From positions 244,775-308,774 of the forward strand of contig JAQGDG010000147.1 of assembly GCA_029844215.1 (NCBI GenBank): a stretch of 64,000 bases of DNA. The letters run 5' to 3'. Of the stretch, positions 35,966 to 48,500 are shown one piece after another (within the stretch, counting starts at the first letter, position 1; every line of letters starts with the position of its first letter). This DNA comes from Przewalskia tangutica (taxonomy: Eukaryota; Streptophyta; Magnoliopsida; Solanales; Solanaceae). The position numbers were made by a program, and so were the translations under genes. Under the pieces are notes generated by a model that was not told where the DNA came from, did no database searches, and saw only the letters and a list, made by a program, of their open reading frames with translations.

Positions 35966-36707
35966 AAATGCGTGCGGGTTTTGATCCGTAGTGGCTTCCG
36001 CATTGGCCCGCGAAGTTTTATGACTAGCCTTCTGACCGTAGTTGGCTATTCTACTTGGCCCGATCGGTTTGACGACGCAGCAGGATCTAGTGTTCGTGTT
36101 CACATACGATGTTGTTTTACATCATGTAATCACGGCAGCTGGCGGCGAGTTCCACGCATGATTAATATCATGGGCGCGAGACCCATAGTTACGCGAGTGG
36201 TGATTTTGAGGACACGTGTCCCTTACTTGACATATCCGCTTACTTATTGCGTAAATAGTTTTATAAAATGATGAAATGTGATTTCATTACGATTTTCGCC
36301 ACATACTGTACCACAGATCGACTTCTCGGGCCGTCACGCCGCAGTAGAGGTACACCAGCTTGTCGATCCTCGCCATGATCGCAGTCAAATGCTTGGAAGC
36401 TCCGCTTCTCCGAGGCTTATCTTTTGCATAGTCCTGTCATTGTAGTACTTGTACATTCTGGTATAATGGCCCCGTCCCCGCCATAAATGCTGTTACATTC
36501 TGAGGTCTGTAGATCGCAAGGCAAGTGGTTTGTAAAGGATTTTAATTGTTCTGCTATATGATATACACGAAGGTAACCGCTTTGGTTAGCCTGCTTTTCT
36601 TATGTTGTATTTGTTTCCTATTTAAGTTTTTATTTCACGATTTTCTCTCGATGTCAGATCACCAGGTGCCCGGTAAGGCACCAAATGCCCGAGGTCGGGT
36701 CGTGACA

Positions 36708-37061
36708 CAAATGACCATCCTATCCTTGCATTTCCGTCCAAGGCTAAGTGGGGGAGGTGCCACGTGTCGCCCTCCCATTCGTCCATAAAATTTTGTAACC
36801 CTCGTGGGCCCCACAAAACGTAAAATTCCTCGGGTGGGCCCCACACGACCAACCAGAAATATAAATTCCATAATTCTTATAAGTTCTTAAAGTCTTAAAT
36901 ACCAAAATTGAGAATCCAATTCTCAATAATAAACCTTTTTCCTTTACGTAGTTCGGAAACTTTTCCGTCGAAAAATCACATCTTTCTTCCTTTCCAATAT
37001 TACTGTCGTATTCTCGTACGTACGTCCTCACATACATACCCTGGAACTACGGGGTGTAACA
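36708..37061 (-). repeat. J: end of a minus-strand B-type LTR
   Basis: This is the complement of the first part of the B LTR. It ends ACGGGGTGTAACA and contains GCCACGTGTC at 36759-36768 and the paired phrases GTGGGCCCCAC. F is inserted at its left. The rest of J was lost in the deletion at about 30708. To its right the C1 LTR resumes with AGCACCTCC, the sequence seen uninterrupted in H near 62146. Confidence 0.75.
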
Positions 37062-38238
37062 AGCACCTCCCCCCCGTAACCACACAAATAACCTCCAACT
37101 ACAAAGCCCGCTACCAAGCCAATCAACTCAGAGGGGATTACACGTCTAACCGGACGTGTAGAGTTCTGCCCCACAATAATACTACAAGTTCATCAGAATA
37201 CACCAATGTAAATACGCTCAATTCTTTTTAATCATCCTTCCATAAATCATATACTCAATTATACATTACTACAACATGTAATCTCCAATTACAATAGGGG
37301 GATAAAGATCATTACCTCGATAAGCCCAAAATTATCCAAGTTTTATAAGTCGATCCTGAGCAACGTTTAGCTCCAATTCCTTACGCTCCAACCCACTCCA
37401 AGCAACCGTTAGAAGTTTCTAAACAACTTCTCTTAACACTTCAACTCCAAAAAGTGAAGAACACTTAGGCTTTAAAAATGGCCACTTTCGGCCAAGGCAA
37501 GGTTTCAAGGCTAGGGGTGTGAAATCTTTTCCAACTCTTGGTACACAATCTTCCTAACACCCTAAGGAAGAACACTTAAAAGTTTAAGAATTTTTGGACA
37601 ACATTTTGGTCAAGCTCTTAGCCAAAAACGAGAGCACTCACTAAAGGGGAGGGAGTATTTTTCAAGCTTGGAAATCTCTGTGCTGGATTTAATAAGTCTC
37701 AACTCGCTGGGTATTTATAAAGCCAACCAATGGCTAGATCAAAGCAAGTGTAAGGTGAGGATTTGGTCCAAGTGGGAGTGAGTCTTCCAACCAAATGTCC
37801 ACCACAACAATGAGACATATGTCCACCATTAAAACGGGACAAGTTGGCTCGCCACTTGTCCACCAAAACGCCCAAGACATTACGCCCTCTAACCATTCTA
37901 CCAACATGGCCACATGGGGTGACACATGTCGCCCTACTCGCCAAAATATTTCATCTTCCAAAATATCCGTAATGCCAAAAATCAAAATAAAGCTGGCCCT
38001 ACAAAATCAGAATTTTCCCTGGGCCCCACGTGACCAATTCCTAAATAAAATTCCATAATTTCTAATATTCCAAAAAGTCCGAATACCAAACTGGGAATCC
38101 ACCCCATTAACGAACCTTTTTCCTTCACAAATTCCGGAAACTTTTCCGCGAAAAATCACATCTTTCTTCCTTTCCAATTTTTGTGTCGATTCTCGCATTT
38201 AACGCCTTCGTGATAATGATTCGACTACGGGTATAACA
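37062..38238 (-). repeat. C1 5' LTR, 5' end (segment 3 of 3)
   Basis: Aligns with 28560-29686 of C', including a GACACATGTC variant at 37921-37930 and a TATA box complement (TATTTATA) near 37713-37720. It ends CTACGGGTATAACA. This is the right end of C1, after which the plus-strand LTR I follows. Confidence 0.75.
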
Positions 38239-39768
38239 ATTGTTACTTGACCTTTGAAAGGAGACGTGTTTTTGTTTAAAAAGAAGGCATGGTATTGTCT
38301 TGATTTGGTTTTGAAAGTTAAACGACTTGATTTCTAAAAGGAGTAAGATACTGACGTTGTTTTAAAAGTGTAAGCCACTTGTTTTAAGAAGTACTTGATT
38401 TAAACATGAGAGTGTCTTGATACTACTGGTATTAGTACCGCGTGGTTCTTACAAAAACGGATCTTTTAAGAGAATTGAAGATGTAGTACTGGGGTTAAAA
38501 CCCGATTGCATAAAACGGTAGTCTGTAAGTATGGTAATTTGTCTGTGCTTGCTTGTGATAGCCTTGTTGTGCAAAGGTTGTATTCTTATGCTACCGCATC
38601 TCTCAATAGAGGGCTGGTATATTGTTATTGTTGTTACATGGACATGTTTACACCGATGAAGAATTCCGGCACGCGTTACGCGGCGTTAATCACCCAGATA
38701 TTGTTATTGTTATACGGACATGCCTACACCGGCGAAGAATTCCGGCATGCGCTACGCGGCGGTTAATCACCCGGATATTGTTATTGTTGCTATACATGGA
38801 CATGTCTACACCGGCGAAGAATTCCGGCACGCGCTACGCTACGCGTTAATCACCCAGATATCATATTGCTGTTATACGGACACGTTTACACCGATGAAAA
38901 TTTCGGCACGCGTTACGCGGCGTTAATCACCCAGATATTGTTATTGTTGTTATACGGACATGTCTACACCGATGAAGAATTTCGGCACGCGCTACGCGCG
39001 TCGACATTACCCAGATATTATTATTGTTGTTACATGGATACGCTCGCACCGATGAAGAATTTCGAGGGTACGCGCATGATATATACGTAGATATATATTA
39101 CATCGCGCCACGCCACGGAAGGAATTCCACCGCACGCTTGATATCGCGTACGAGACCCGCGTTATATTTGAGTAATGATATCGGAGGCACGCGCCCCCGA
39201 CTTGACATGATCGCCATATTGTGAATTGGTTTTTAAAAGATGAAATTGAATTGCATTACTTTGTTGTTAACTGTGCTTGATATCAGATTTTGTTATCATA
39301 CATGTCTCGCTTTATATAGATCACATGATTCCATTACCGTATTTTCGCCACATACTGCAATTGCCAGATCGACTCCTTCGGCTGCGCTCATGCCGCATTT
39401 AGAGGTACACCGCTGTTGATCCTCGCCATAGGATCACTGCCTCAAGGTTGGGAATCTCCGCTTCTCCGAGGCTTATCTTTGCATAGATTCCCCGTCATTG
39501 TAAGTACTTGTACATTCGTGGTACGGCGGCCCCGTCCCGTCATAGTTGTTATAAAAACTCTGTGAGGTCCAGTAGTATCACACAAGTGTGGTTTGTAAAG
39601 GATGTAATCGTTTCGGCTTTGATTTATATACGTAAAGCGACTGCTTTGGTTAGCCTGCTTATTTCATATTGTTCATATCTTTGAATTTTTATTTCCGCGA
39701 TTTTCTCTCGATGTATTATCACTAGGTGCCCGGTAAGGCACTATCATGCCCGAGGTCGGGTCGTGACA
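38239..39768 (+). repeat. I: right part of a plus-strand LTR, F-like, with a six-unit array
   Basis: Resembles the second half of the F LTR and ends GAGGTCGGGTCGTGACA. No primer site follows, so this is a 3' or solo LTR end. Its left part must lie beyond the left edge of the window, because C1 is inserted here. Terminal hairpin arms GGTGCC and GGCAC are present. Confidence 0.72.
38622..39091. repeat. Six-unit tandem array in LTR I (about 78 bp each)
   Basis: Units start near 38622, 38701, 38778, 38861, 38938 and 39018. Each reads TTGTTATTGTTG, then ACACCGATGAAGAATT, then CGCGTTACGCGGCG and TTAATCACCCAGATA. The unit length changes from 74 to 83 bp, so the array opens in all forward frames. 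I regard it as non-coding. Confidence 0.9.
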
Positions 39769-39920
39769 TGAACAATAGTCACACAGGGCTACGGACGCAA
39801 GCCCTCAAACATCATAGCGTGCCCGTGGAATCCCCAATCACCGCGATACCATAAGTGTAAAATATAACCACGCGACGCGGCGTGGCATCCCACCTCACCG
39901 CTTACATACATATACAATGC

Positions 39921-39946
39921 ATATATATATATATATATATATATAT
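39921..39946. repeat. (AT)13 microsatellite
   Basis: Twenty-six bases of uninterrupted AT. A shorter (TA)8 run sits at the same LTR position in H (60691-60706). Confidence 0.95.
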
Positions 39947-40019
39947 CTCCCGCCTGGAGTCCTACATCATCGCCGACATTTCTAAGTGTAACATATAACC
40001 ACGTGACGCACATCCACGG

Positions 40020-40450
40020 GTAATAATCATATATAATACGCTCGTGGAATCCTCATCTCGTACACGTCTTCACTGAGAGCTAATCCACGGAGTAATAGTA
40101 CATAACATGGTCGCATGCCCCTAATCCTCATCGATAAGCATGGCCGGGTAATAATCATATATAATACGCCCGTGGAATCCTCATCTCGCATACATGTCTT
40201 CACGAGCTAGTCCACGGAGTAATAATCGACATAATACGGTCGCATGCCCTAATCCTCATCGATAAGCATGGCCACGGGTAATAAAATAAATCCCGAATCT
40301 AACCCGCCTCCCGTTGCATGCCCCTAATCCCACATCGTGATAAGATGTCCAAGGAGTAATAAACAATCCGAGAATCTAACCCGCATCCTCGTCGCATGCC
40401 CCTAATCCTACATCGTAAAGCATGTCCAAGGATCAATCATAATGGAAGCA
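40020..40450. repeat. Tandem array in LTR G
   Basis: Irregular units combine GCATGCCCCTAATCCTCATC, GATAAGCATGGCC, GGTAATAAT and CGTGGAATCCTC. A related array is in H at about 60705-61020. Confidence 0.65.
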
Positions 40451-42135
40451 TACCCGTGGAATCCCACATCACCGCTTCAGACGCCCAAGTAAACTTACAA
40501 CAAGACAGCCGGCCCTCCAACCGAGAGTCGCGGCAGCGTAAAATATAATACTTACACTCAAAGGCTATCACGAGCACACATAGGCAAGTTCATAAAATCT
40601 TTAGACTCTCATTTTATATACTCAATGCACTTTCTTATTACATAAAAATCCCGAATTTAACTCAAAGTACTACGACTTCCATTCTTTTCAAAAGACTTCT
40701 CTTCATACAAAATCTCAAGATACTAACACTGTAGTATCAAGGCTTGTTTACATTTCACATAAGTCACTATACTTTTAGAAATACATTTCTACTTTATAAA
40801 TCAAGTGACCTTTACTTTAAAACTTAAGCAAGTGATACCTTTAAATCAAATTGCCCTTCCTTATTTCAAGTCATTCTTTGTTTACATTACTAGATAAAAC
40901 CATTCTCTTAACCTTCCATAAAGTTATTATAACCAACTTCCCATAAAGCCGTTATACTAACTTTATGCCTTAGACTAATTCATTCTTTTTATAACCAAGA
41001 GACTTATACTTTTAAATCAAGTTACATAACTTTTAAAATACTTCAAGTCTCTTAACTTTAGAAATCAAGTTTCTTAACTTAGAATTTCAAGTCTCTTATC
41101 TTTAGAATATCAAGAAACCCATACTTTCCAAATCAAGTATTATATACTTTTAAATCAAGTCATTTATTCCTTTAAAAATCAAGTCTCATAACTTGAAAAA
41201 TAAAGTTTCTTAACCTTTTAAGAATTCAAGGTTCATAGTCTTAAAACTTCGTACGTAAACTCTTTAAATTAAGTAACATATACTTTCATGCATAGTAAAT
41301 AGGTTATACTTGTTTATCACGATCTTATTAAAGCAGCCATGATCTAGAAAATGTAATACAATTTTGTCTTATATTAGTTTCTATGATGAGGATTCTACTC
41401 ATTTTAGTTTAATTGATTGTCGATACATTTTCTTTTATTAGCTGCAAAGGGCTTGTTCGATACTTATTCTCATTCGCAAAGAACTTAGCAAAGTCAACTT
41501 GACTCCAAATACCTCTTAACGACTCTTACCAACATCCTTCATAAGACTTGGTAAGAACTTAGGATAACTTAGACATAACTTTTACATAGATTAAATCAAC
41601 ATACATACTTCTTAACTTCTAAGAGTAGAATGAATCATGAAATAATACCACATGTATATTTCATACATAGAATCATGCCAAAAGGAGGAAGAGGTTCACA
41701 TACCTCGCGACGATTATCGACAAGTAGCAAAATGCTCCAAAGTACTTCAACCTTGCTAGCTATTCCATCCTTTTTGTGGAATACGCTATACGTAGTACTT
41801 CAACCTATAATGACCATAATACGTCTATTTACCTCTAGCTTCAAACGTACAATATTCTAAGTGAAAAGTCACCAACTTCTACGGAAAATCGGGCAGCACT
41901 TCCTTTGTTTCTACATACTTTTCCACCTTTTTCAAGGCCCGAATTTCAATAACCAAACGCCACATTTAAGGCCCAACAATTCAGCAAATACAAAGGGAAT
42001 TACACGCCTAAAAGGACGTGTAAAATTCTGCCCCACAATCAATATAAAACTGTCCAATAATTCCAAGCCTTAATCGGCTACAATGTCACAACAATTATCA
42101 ATTTCCTTTCAATTCCTTTTTCAATCCAAGTTGTT

Positions 42136-42140
42136 ATTCC
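42136..42140. repeat. Left target-site duplication of element E (ATTCC)
   Basis: ATTCC directly precedes the E LTR and recurs at 60005-60009 directly after it. Joining the two flanks restores sequence like the B-type LTR. Confidence 0.85.
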
Positions 42141-44767
42141 CGCTACGACCGACTGGCCGCTGATCGTACTTACCGGTACCCGCCGTGTATACATCGAGAA
42201 TAGCAATGAACATACATAACACATAACTTATAAAAAGGTAACATCATCGCCACCGATAAGGTCGCTTTTCATAAAAACATACTTAATCAAAAGTATAGCA
42301 AGACAACTTGTTCTTACATTTCAAAACACATACGCGACTACGCACTTAAGGATAACAATTGTGCGGACAGGGCTCCCGCCATACCCCGAATATACACAAT
42401 GCCTATAACATCGTGGAAAACTGCACTAACAAACAAGCTTCCGAGGAACGGAGCTTCGACACCGAACAAATGATCCTAAGAACGAGGATCCACCACCGCT
42501 ACCCTTTACTCGCAGATGTAACGCACTTCGGCGAAGGGGTCAAGACACAATATGTACTAAGTATGTAAAACCGAAAGTACAGTAGTAATATCATAAGTCT
42601 AAAATAAAAGCGAGTCGTGGATGAAAATCAAAATACAAAGACATCGCGGCCTTACTAACAATGAGAGTAACAAGTATATTCTTTATCGCATAAAAATAGA
42701 GGCTCGTGATCAAAACAGGTTCCTCGCCTGCAGATCAATAAGACCCCTACTCCTCGGGACTATTTCACCCGCATAGTCCCGCGACCCGCATTAGGTATTC
42801 TCGCATAGGTCAGACTACCGCACGGGACTATTTCACCCGCATAAGCCCATAAGGACTCGCATGAGGTATTCCTCGATCACGGGTAGCAAATCCACTAAAT
42901 GTACGGTATAACGCCTCGGGTTTTCTCATTTATACTCTTACCCTCAAGCAGTGGTACGACGCCTCGGCTTTCCTCATTCATACTCTACCATGAGATGTGG
43001 TATGACGCCTCGGGCTTGCCTCATTCATACTCTTACCCCGAGAACGTGGTATAACGCCTGGGCTTGCCCTCATTTATACTCTTACCCTAGCTCAATCGGT
43101 CATCATATCATAATCATAAATAAGTTAAGAAAGCTTATAACTTCTTATTAGTCTTGTTCATATACCCTCTCATTTTAGTTTACTTAAGGCACTTAATCAT
43201 ATCTTTAATAAAAGAAAACCGGGAATTTAACCCAAAGTACTACATACTTCTACTCTTTTAAAAGTTGACTTTTCATATAAAACCTTCTGGGCAATCGATG
43301 CCTTAAAATCAGTTTGTCTTTCATAAATCAAGTCATTTGTCCTTACTTATCTTACTTAGAGTAAATCTCTTCTTATTATCATTTCCTAAAGCTAACAAAC
43401 CAACTTCCCATAAAGTGGTTATATTAACCCTATACTTTAGTAACAATTATACTTTTCCCATAACCAAGGGACTTATACTTTCTAAAACGAACAAGTCTTT
43501 ATATACTTAAAACAAGTAAGAATACCAAATCTCAGACGCTCACCGCACTACATAGATACAACTATTCATGCTCAAGAGATAGGAAAGCTCCACATACCTC
43601 TTCGGTCAATCCACTTGCTAAGCCCAAACTACCGCAAGTAATATGTCAACCTATAATAACCATGATACGTTTATTAACCTCTAATTTCAATGTAGAAATA
43701 ATCTAAGTTCAAAGCCACTAAATTCTATGGAAAATCAAGCAAGATTTCCTTTGTTTCTACATACTTGCCACCTTTCTCAAGGCCGAATTCAACATTCAAA
43801 CGCCACATTTAAGGCTCAACAATCCAAACATTTCAAAGGGGATTACACACCTAAACTTGGGTGTGAAAAATTCTGCCCCAAAGGGTACAACAATTAACTT
43901 AACAAGTCTAAAGTAGTTTTTAGGCTACAACATGCTCACATAACCTTCTCAACCAAATCCTTCACACCCAAACCATATTTCTTACATGCAATGAATCTAA
44001 GAGCATTATTTACTACTACAAGTTCCTTCTTCTTCACATGCAACATCAATAACTAGCTACAAGAGAAGAAATGTTACCTTTAGAGTTTTAGCCAAAATTA
44101 TTCCAACAACTTTGCTAGCCTCCTTTCCAAGAACACCACCACACTAACACCAACAAGCTAGCCACAAGCTTCCTTCTTGCCACACCTTTTCATATTTTTC
44201 CTAAGCTTTGAATTCCTCTTGGAATTCTAGAGAGAAGTGAGAGCTCTAACTTTAGAGAGAGGGAAAGTCTTGAAAGATGACCAAGTCTCGTCAATATAAG
44301 TGGACATGCAAAAATCAGATGGGGGGACACTTGTCACCCTCCCATGGCCTTTTAAAAGAAGAAACTGATTTTCCTAAGTTTTTCCGCCAGAATCCGCCCG
44401 CTTCTACCCAAATGGGCCACGCTGAAACTTCCGCCACCTCACAGACTCTCCACACGCAACTTCGACTTCTGTAATATCCGCGCCGCGCCCTATCGCCTCC
44501 CGTCCAAACACATTTTTGTCTCGATCGCACACCGAACTTGTAACTCCCATAACTTTCTACTCCGATGTCCTATCGACGAACGGCCTGCGCTGAAACTGAC
44601 TCAACGAACTACGCATCAGACTTTGAAACACTTAGAACTTCAATGTAGCGGTCATAACCCGCCTCAAAGTTGACTAAAACCCGTCCGAAACAATCCGTCA
44701 TCCTACTTTAAGTCTTACACGCTTTCGCACGTCCTCATACGCCTGGTCTGAACTACGGGGTATAACA
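42141..44767 (-). repeat. Element E 3' LTR
   Basis: The 2627 bp repeat ends ACGGGGTATAACA, paired with 57372-60004. The left edge is fixed by the target duplication and reads CGCTACGACC, where the partner reads TGTCACGAACC. The tandem arrays lie at 42763-42873 and 42905-43093. Confidence 0.88.
42763..43093. repeat. Two tandem arrays in the E 3' LTR
   Basis: The first has two units with GACTATTTCACCCGCATA and GAGGTATTCCTCG, the reverse complement of cores in the A and B arrays. The second has four units of about 58 bp with GGTATAACGCCTCGGGCTT and CATTTATACTCTTACCC. The partners are at about 57985-58312. Confidence 0.8.
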
Positions 44768-44780
44768 TTCTCCCCTCCTT
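44768..44780 (-). other. Polypurine tract of element E (complement)
   Basis: TTCTCCCCTCCTT directly follows the LTR end, then GAAACATTCGTCCCGAATGT. Confidence 0.85.
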
Positions 44781-44889
44781 AGAAACATTCGTCCCGAATG
44801 TTCCTTCTAGACTTACTCAAATCATAACCTTAACGTAGACTCTCTTAACTATTCTTTGCAAATAAAATGCTCCACATGTACACTAGATT
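44781..44889 (-). other. Non-coding 3' end of the E internal region
   Basis: About 110 bp between the purine tract and the insertion point of D. No coding is recognisable. Confidence 0.6.
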
Positions 44890-44894
44890 ACTCA
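44890..44894. repeat. Left target-site duplication of element D (ACTCA)
   Basis: ACTCA precedes TGTCAC of the D LTR and recurs at 52648-52652 after TATAACA. Confidence 0.9.
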
Positions 44895-45494
44895 TGTCAC
44901 ACCCGACTGCCCGTGGATCGTGCCTTACCCCTGCACCCTAGTGATACAACATCGAGAAAACCAAATGGAAAATAAAACATGAGTCATGAAACAAGAGATA
45001 TAATAACTAAACAAAGCAACCAAAACAGCTTGCCTTCAGATATACATAAAACCCAATAGCTTTAATCCTTTTACAACCCCGCCACAACAAGAGATTGCAC
45101 TTAAGATTTACAATGACTATGACGGACAGGCCCCGCCATACCTCGAATGTACAAGAACCTACAACTCAGTGGAACACATACTAAAAGATAAGCTCAAGAA
45201 ACGGAGCTTCCTAATACGCCGAATCAGGATCTCAAGAGCGGGATCCACGATCGACGTACTTACCGCGCAGATGAACGCAGCCTCGGGCGAGGTCAAGATA
45301 ACAGTACCAAGTATGTGAAATCAGAAAATATCAGAATGAAATCATAATATATATAAAACAGAGACATGATGATAACAAAACTACAGCTCACAACATAAAA
45401 GCAATATGTCAAGTCGTGACTCACGCCTCAAGTCATCACTCAAATATAACTACGGGTCTCACGCCCACAACATCAATCGTGTTCGTGATCACGG

Positions 45495-45760
45495 CCGCAT
45501 GCCCCTAATTCTTCATCGCAGACGCGTCACGATGCAACAATAATAATGCCCCATGGCCACATGCCCCGACCGCTTCTGCAGACACGCCCATGTAACATCA
45601 ACAACAATATATCGTGATCAACCCGCCGCACGCCACATGCCCCGAATTCTACCTCGCTGCAGACATGTCCATGTAACCACAATAACAATATATCTGTAAT
45701 CAACCCCGCCGCACGGCCACATGCCCCTGAATTCTACCTCTGTAGACATGTCCACGTGAC
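45495..45760. repeat. Tandem array in the D 3' LTR
   Basis: Three to four units of about 80 bp carry CGCCACATGCCCC, CTGCAGACA.GTCCATGTAAC and AACAATATATC. The partner is at about 50450-50705. The unit resembles the reverse complement of the array in I. Confidence 0.75.
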
Positions 45761-47216
45761 ACCAACAACAATATACCACACAACCAAAGTTATCACAAAC
45801 AAGCTCAAGCAAATTACCATACTTCTAGACTTTTATAAAAAGATCTACTCTTTCTCACGGTCACCTGACATCAACATTTGCACAACAAGGCTATTACAAC
45901 AAGCATAGGCGAGTTACACAACAACAAGCATAAAGCCGCTTATACACAACTCAAGGTACTTCCATTTTGTATCAAAGTCCGGTTTTAACCCTAAAGTACT
46001 ACGTGACATTAACTCTTTTTAAAACCAAGTACTCATTACTCGAACGAGATTTCACAACACTTTTAACAAAAAGTTAATTACTAAGTAAAACAAGTTAAGT
46101 CTCTTATCTTTCAAGATCAAGTCTCTTAACTTTTACATTCAATAAACCATTCTTTACATAAGGTCGTTATAACTAACTTCCCATAAAGCTATTATAACAC
46201 CCTATGTTTTAAACCAACCAACTCATTTAGCACACGACGCTCACCGCATTCATAGTTTACAAAACATCATGCTCAAGGATAGGAAGAGGTTCACATACCT
46301 CGCGACGAGTATCGATAATAAGCAAAACGCCCACAAGATCAGAATTCGCTAGCCGCTTCCACTCTTCAAGTAGAATACGCTACTCGCAGCACTTCCACCT
46401 ATAAGTGCCACAAACGCCTATTAACTTCTAACCGCATTTGCCCATATTCTATAGAAAATTCGCAAAGACTCTCCCGCAACAACAGAAACTCCTCCTCTAT
46501 CGAGGCCGCTACCAAGCCAACTGGTGGGGTTTGCACGCCTAACCTGGACGTACAATTCTACAACACAAAGAATGCTACACAAGACTATCAGAATACATTC
46601 CCATGTAATTACAGTCGCTTCTTCTTTAAATTCAGCTTAAGTCAAAAGACATCACGCAAGCTATGTTCAGTTCTATATATAGTATACTTCAACTATATAA
46701 TCCTACAACATGTAATCTCCAATTACAATAAGGGACAAGAATATTTACCTCGACAAGCCCAAAATTATCCGAGATAAAAGTCGATCCCGAGCAAGGTTTA
46801 GCTCCTACTCCGCGCGCCCAATCCGCCTCCAAACAACCCTTAGAAGTTCTAACCAACTTCTACTTACATACTTCAACCAACTATGAAGATTTCCTTAGTG
46901 GTTTTGGCTTGAGACTTAAAAGGACTAAAGGTAGTATTTCCTGCTCTACGATGAGGTAACTTTGGAAAACTATAAGGTAAAGGCTAAGGTATTTTGGGCA
47001 TTACAACAATACTGAGAAGTATTTCAATACCACAAGGAGGGTATTATACGAAACAACTAGGCTAGTGGTACCCCACGGCTAGCACCTCAAAAGCGTGGGG
47101 AGCTCGCCACAAGTGCCACCCAAAGGATGGAAGGCTTTGACGAGAACACTCAAGAGGAGGAGAGTTTTCAAGGCTTAGACAAAGTGAGGAGCTGATGAAT
47201 AAGTTCATCACTGGGG

Positions 47217-47224
47217 TATTTATA
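47217..47224 (-). promoter_or_regulatory. TATA box of the D 3' LTR
   Basis: TATAAATA on the minus strand lies about 505 bp from the LTR start. The partner is at 52141-52148. Confidence 0.6.
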
Positions 47225-47727
47225 GGAAAACCAAAAGCCAACCAATGGCCAAGATTAAGCCATGTGCAAGGCAAGTGTAAGGCCAAGATCAAGCCAAGTG
47301 CACCCTAACCCTACTCCACAAATCCTCACAAATATCTACACAAATATCTACCACAACTTGCCCATCCATTCGCCCTAAGTCCGCTCAGTCCACCAACGAG
47401 GGTGCCAAGTGTTGCCCTCTCGCTGGTCCAAAACATTCCGCCTCTGAAAAATCCGCAAAATACTAAATGACATAGCCTAATTTTCCTTCAGACGCTTAGT
47501 AAAACGCTTCGAAAAACGACTTAATCGTGTCAGGCACAATAAATATTTCAGCCAGTGGTGCTACGGGTGACACGGTCGCCCCGATTCGCCTGCATATTTC
47601 GCCTTCCGAAATATCCAAAATACCTAAACTTTTCCGTTAAACTCACATCTTTCTTTCTTTTCAAAATTCTCGCCAGACTCTCGCACGCACGCCCTCACAT
47701 ACATACCCCGCAACTACGGGTATAACA

Positions 47728-47739
47728 TTCTCCTCTCTT
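47728..47739 (-). other. Polypurine tract of element D (complement)
   Basis: TTCTCCTCTCTT directly follows the LTR end, then GAAACATTCG. Confidence 0.8.
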
Positions 47740-48500
47740 AGAAACATTCGCCCCAATGTTCCTTCTCAAGACTGACATCGACGGTTCCTCTAACAAGTTG
47801 CCAACGCCACACCGCCACTAAAAACACACGCTCCTTCCTTCCTTACTCGTCGTATGATACCACTTTTGTCACTTTGGCGCGAGGTTCTAGTGTCACTCAG
47901 ACGGCCATACTTCACCATTGCTTCGCTTCAAAACCGCGAGTCACTACCTCCAAACTTGGTCATCTTACTAACCTCAATCTTCTTTAAGGCCATTCCGCCT
48001 TCACGAACCGCTCGTCGAACATATTCACGAACTCATACGATGGTGAACCAAACCTGCCTAGCACCTCGTGACCTACCACCGCTGACCACCCAGAATCGAC
48101 CCCACCTAAACCGGTCATGGGTCGATCTATGAGCGCAATAAACCCGACCCACAATCGCGCCAATACTTGCTCTCGAACGGAACAATCTTACCTAATCAAG
48201 CCATGAAAGCTACCACTTCCATCTCACACTACCCATGGACTTATCACACAAATACTTCCCACGATACTACTTGACTGGATAAAGATCAAACATGAAATAA
48301 ATCTTTTACTCAAGACGACCTTACCTCTAAGCGTCTCAATCGTGAAATAGTCTAAGGTTCACACTACCATGTTTTCTAACTTACACTAACACAACGCTTA
48401 TCCGCATATAGCTCACAATAACAAGATCATAATAACAAGCATACCAAAACTCTGAGGGTTACGAATATACCGCCTCTACCGCTTAATCACACCCCGCAGG
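47740..48500 (-). other. Non-coding 3' internal segment of D
   Basis: About 760 bp related to 24065-24960 in C'. I see no coding or pol remnant. Confidence 0.6.

Larger units (their letters stand above)
30709..36707 (+). mobile_element. Element F: gag-only LTR retrotransposon with truncated 5' LTR
   Basis: F has a truncated 5' LTR (30709-31402), primer site (31407-31413), gag remnant, non-coding segment, purine tract and full 3' LTR (33693-36707). The internal region is 2.29 kb without pol. The 5' LTR begins in the middle, at the equivalent of about 36014 in the 3' LTR. It was cut by a deletion that also removed flanking sequence. F lies in J, a minus-strand B-type LTR. Confidence 0.82.
33693..36707 (+). 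repeat. Element F 3' LTR
   Basis: The 3015 bp repeat starts CGTTACACCCCG (first base C where T is usual) and ends GGGTCGTGACA. It has a G-box at 33997-34006, a TATA box at 34165-34172 and two tandem arrays (35513-35690 and 35838-35965). Confidence 0.85.
39769..42140 (-). repeat. G: minus-strand LTR, oldest layer (segment 1 of 3)
   Basis: Aligns with much of LTR H from about 60585 and ends in a stretch resembling the complement of B near 11750. It continues after E at 60010 and after H at 63265. It holds an (AT)13 run at 39921-39946 and a tandem array at about 40020-40450. The left part lies beyond insertion I. Confidence 0.7.
44895..47727 (-). repeat. Element D 3' LTR
   Basis: The 2833 bp repeat starts TGTCACACCCGACTGCCC and ends CTACGGGTATAACA. 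The hairpin arms are GTGC (44920-44923) and GCAC (44933-44936). A TATA box complement is at 47217-47224. Confidence 0.92.

Noticed and set aside
39901..39960. The AT run as a promoter
   Set aside because: It is a simple (AT)13 microsatellite in the middle of LTR G, far from the TATA position seen in the other LTRs.
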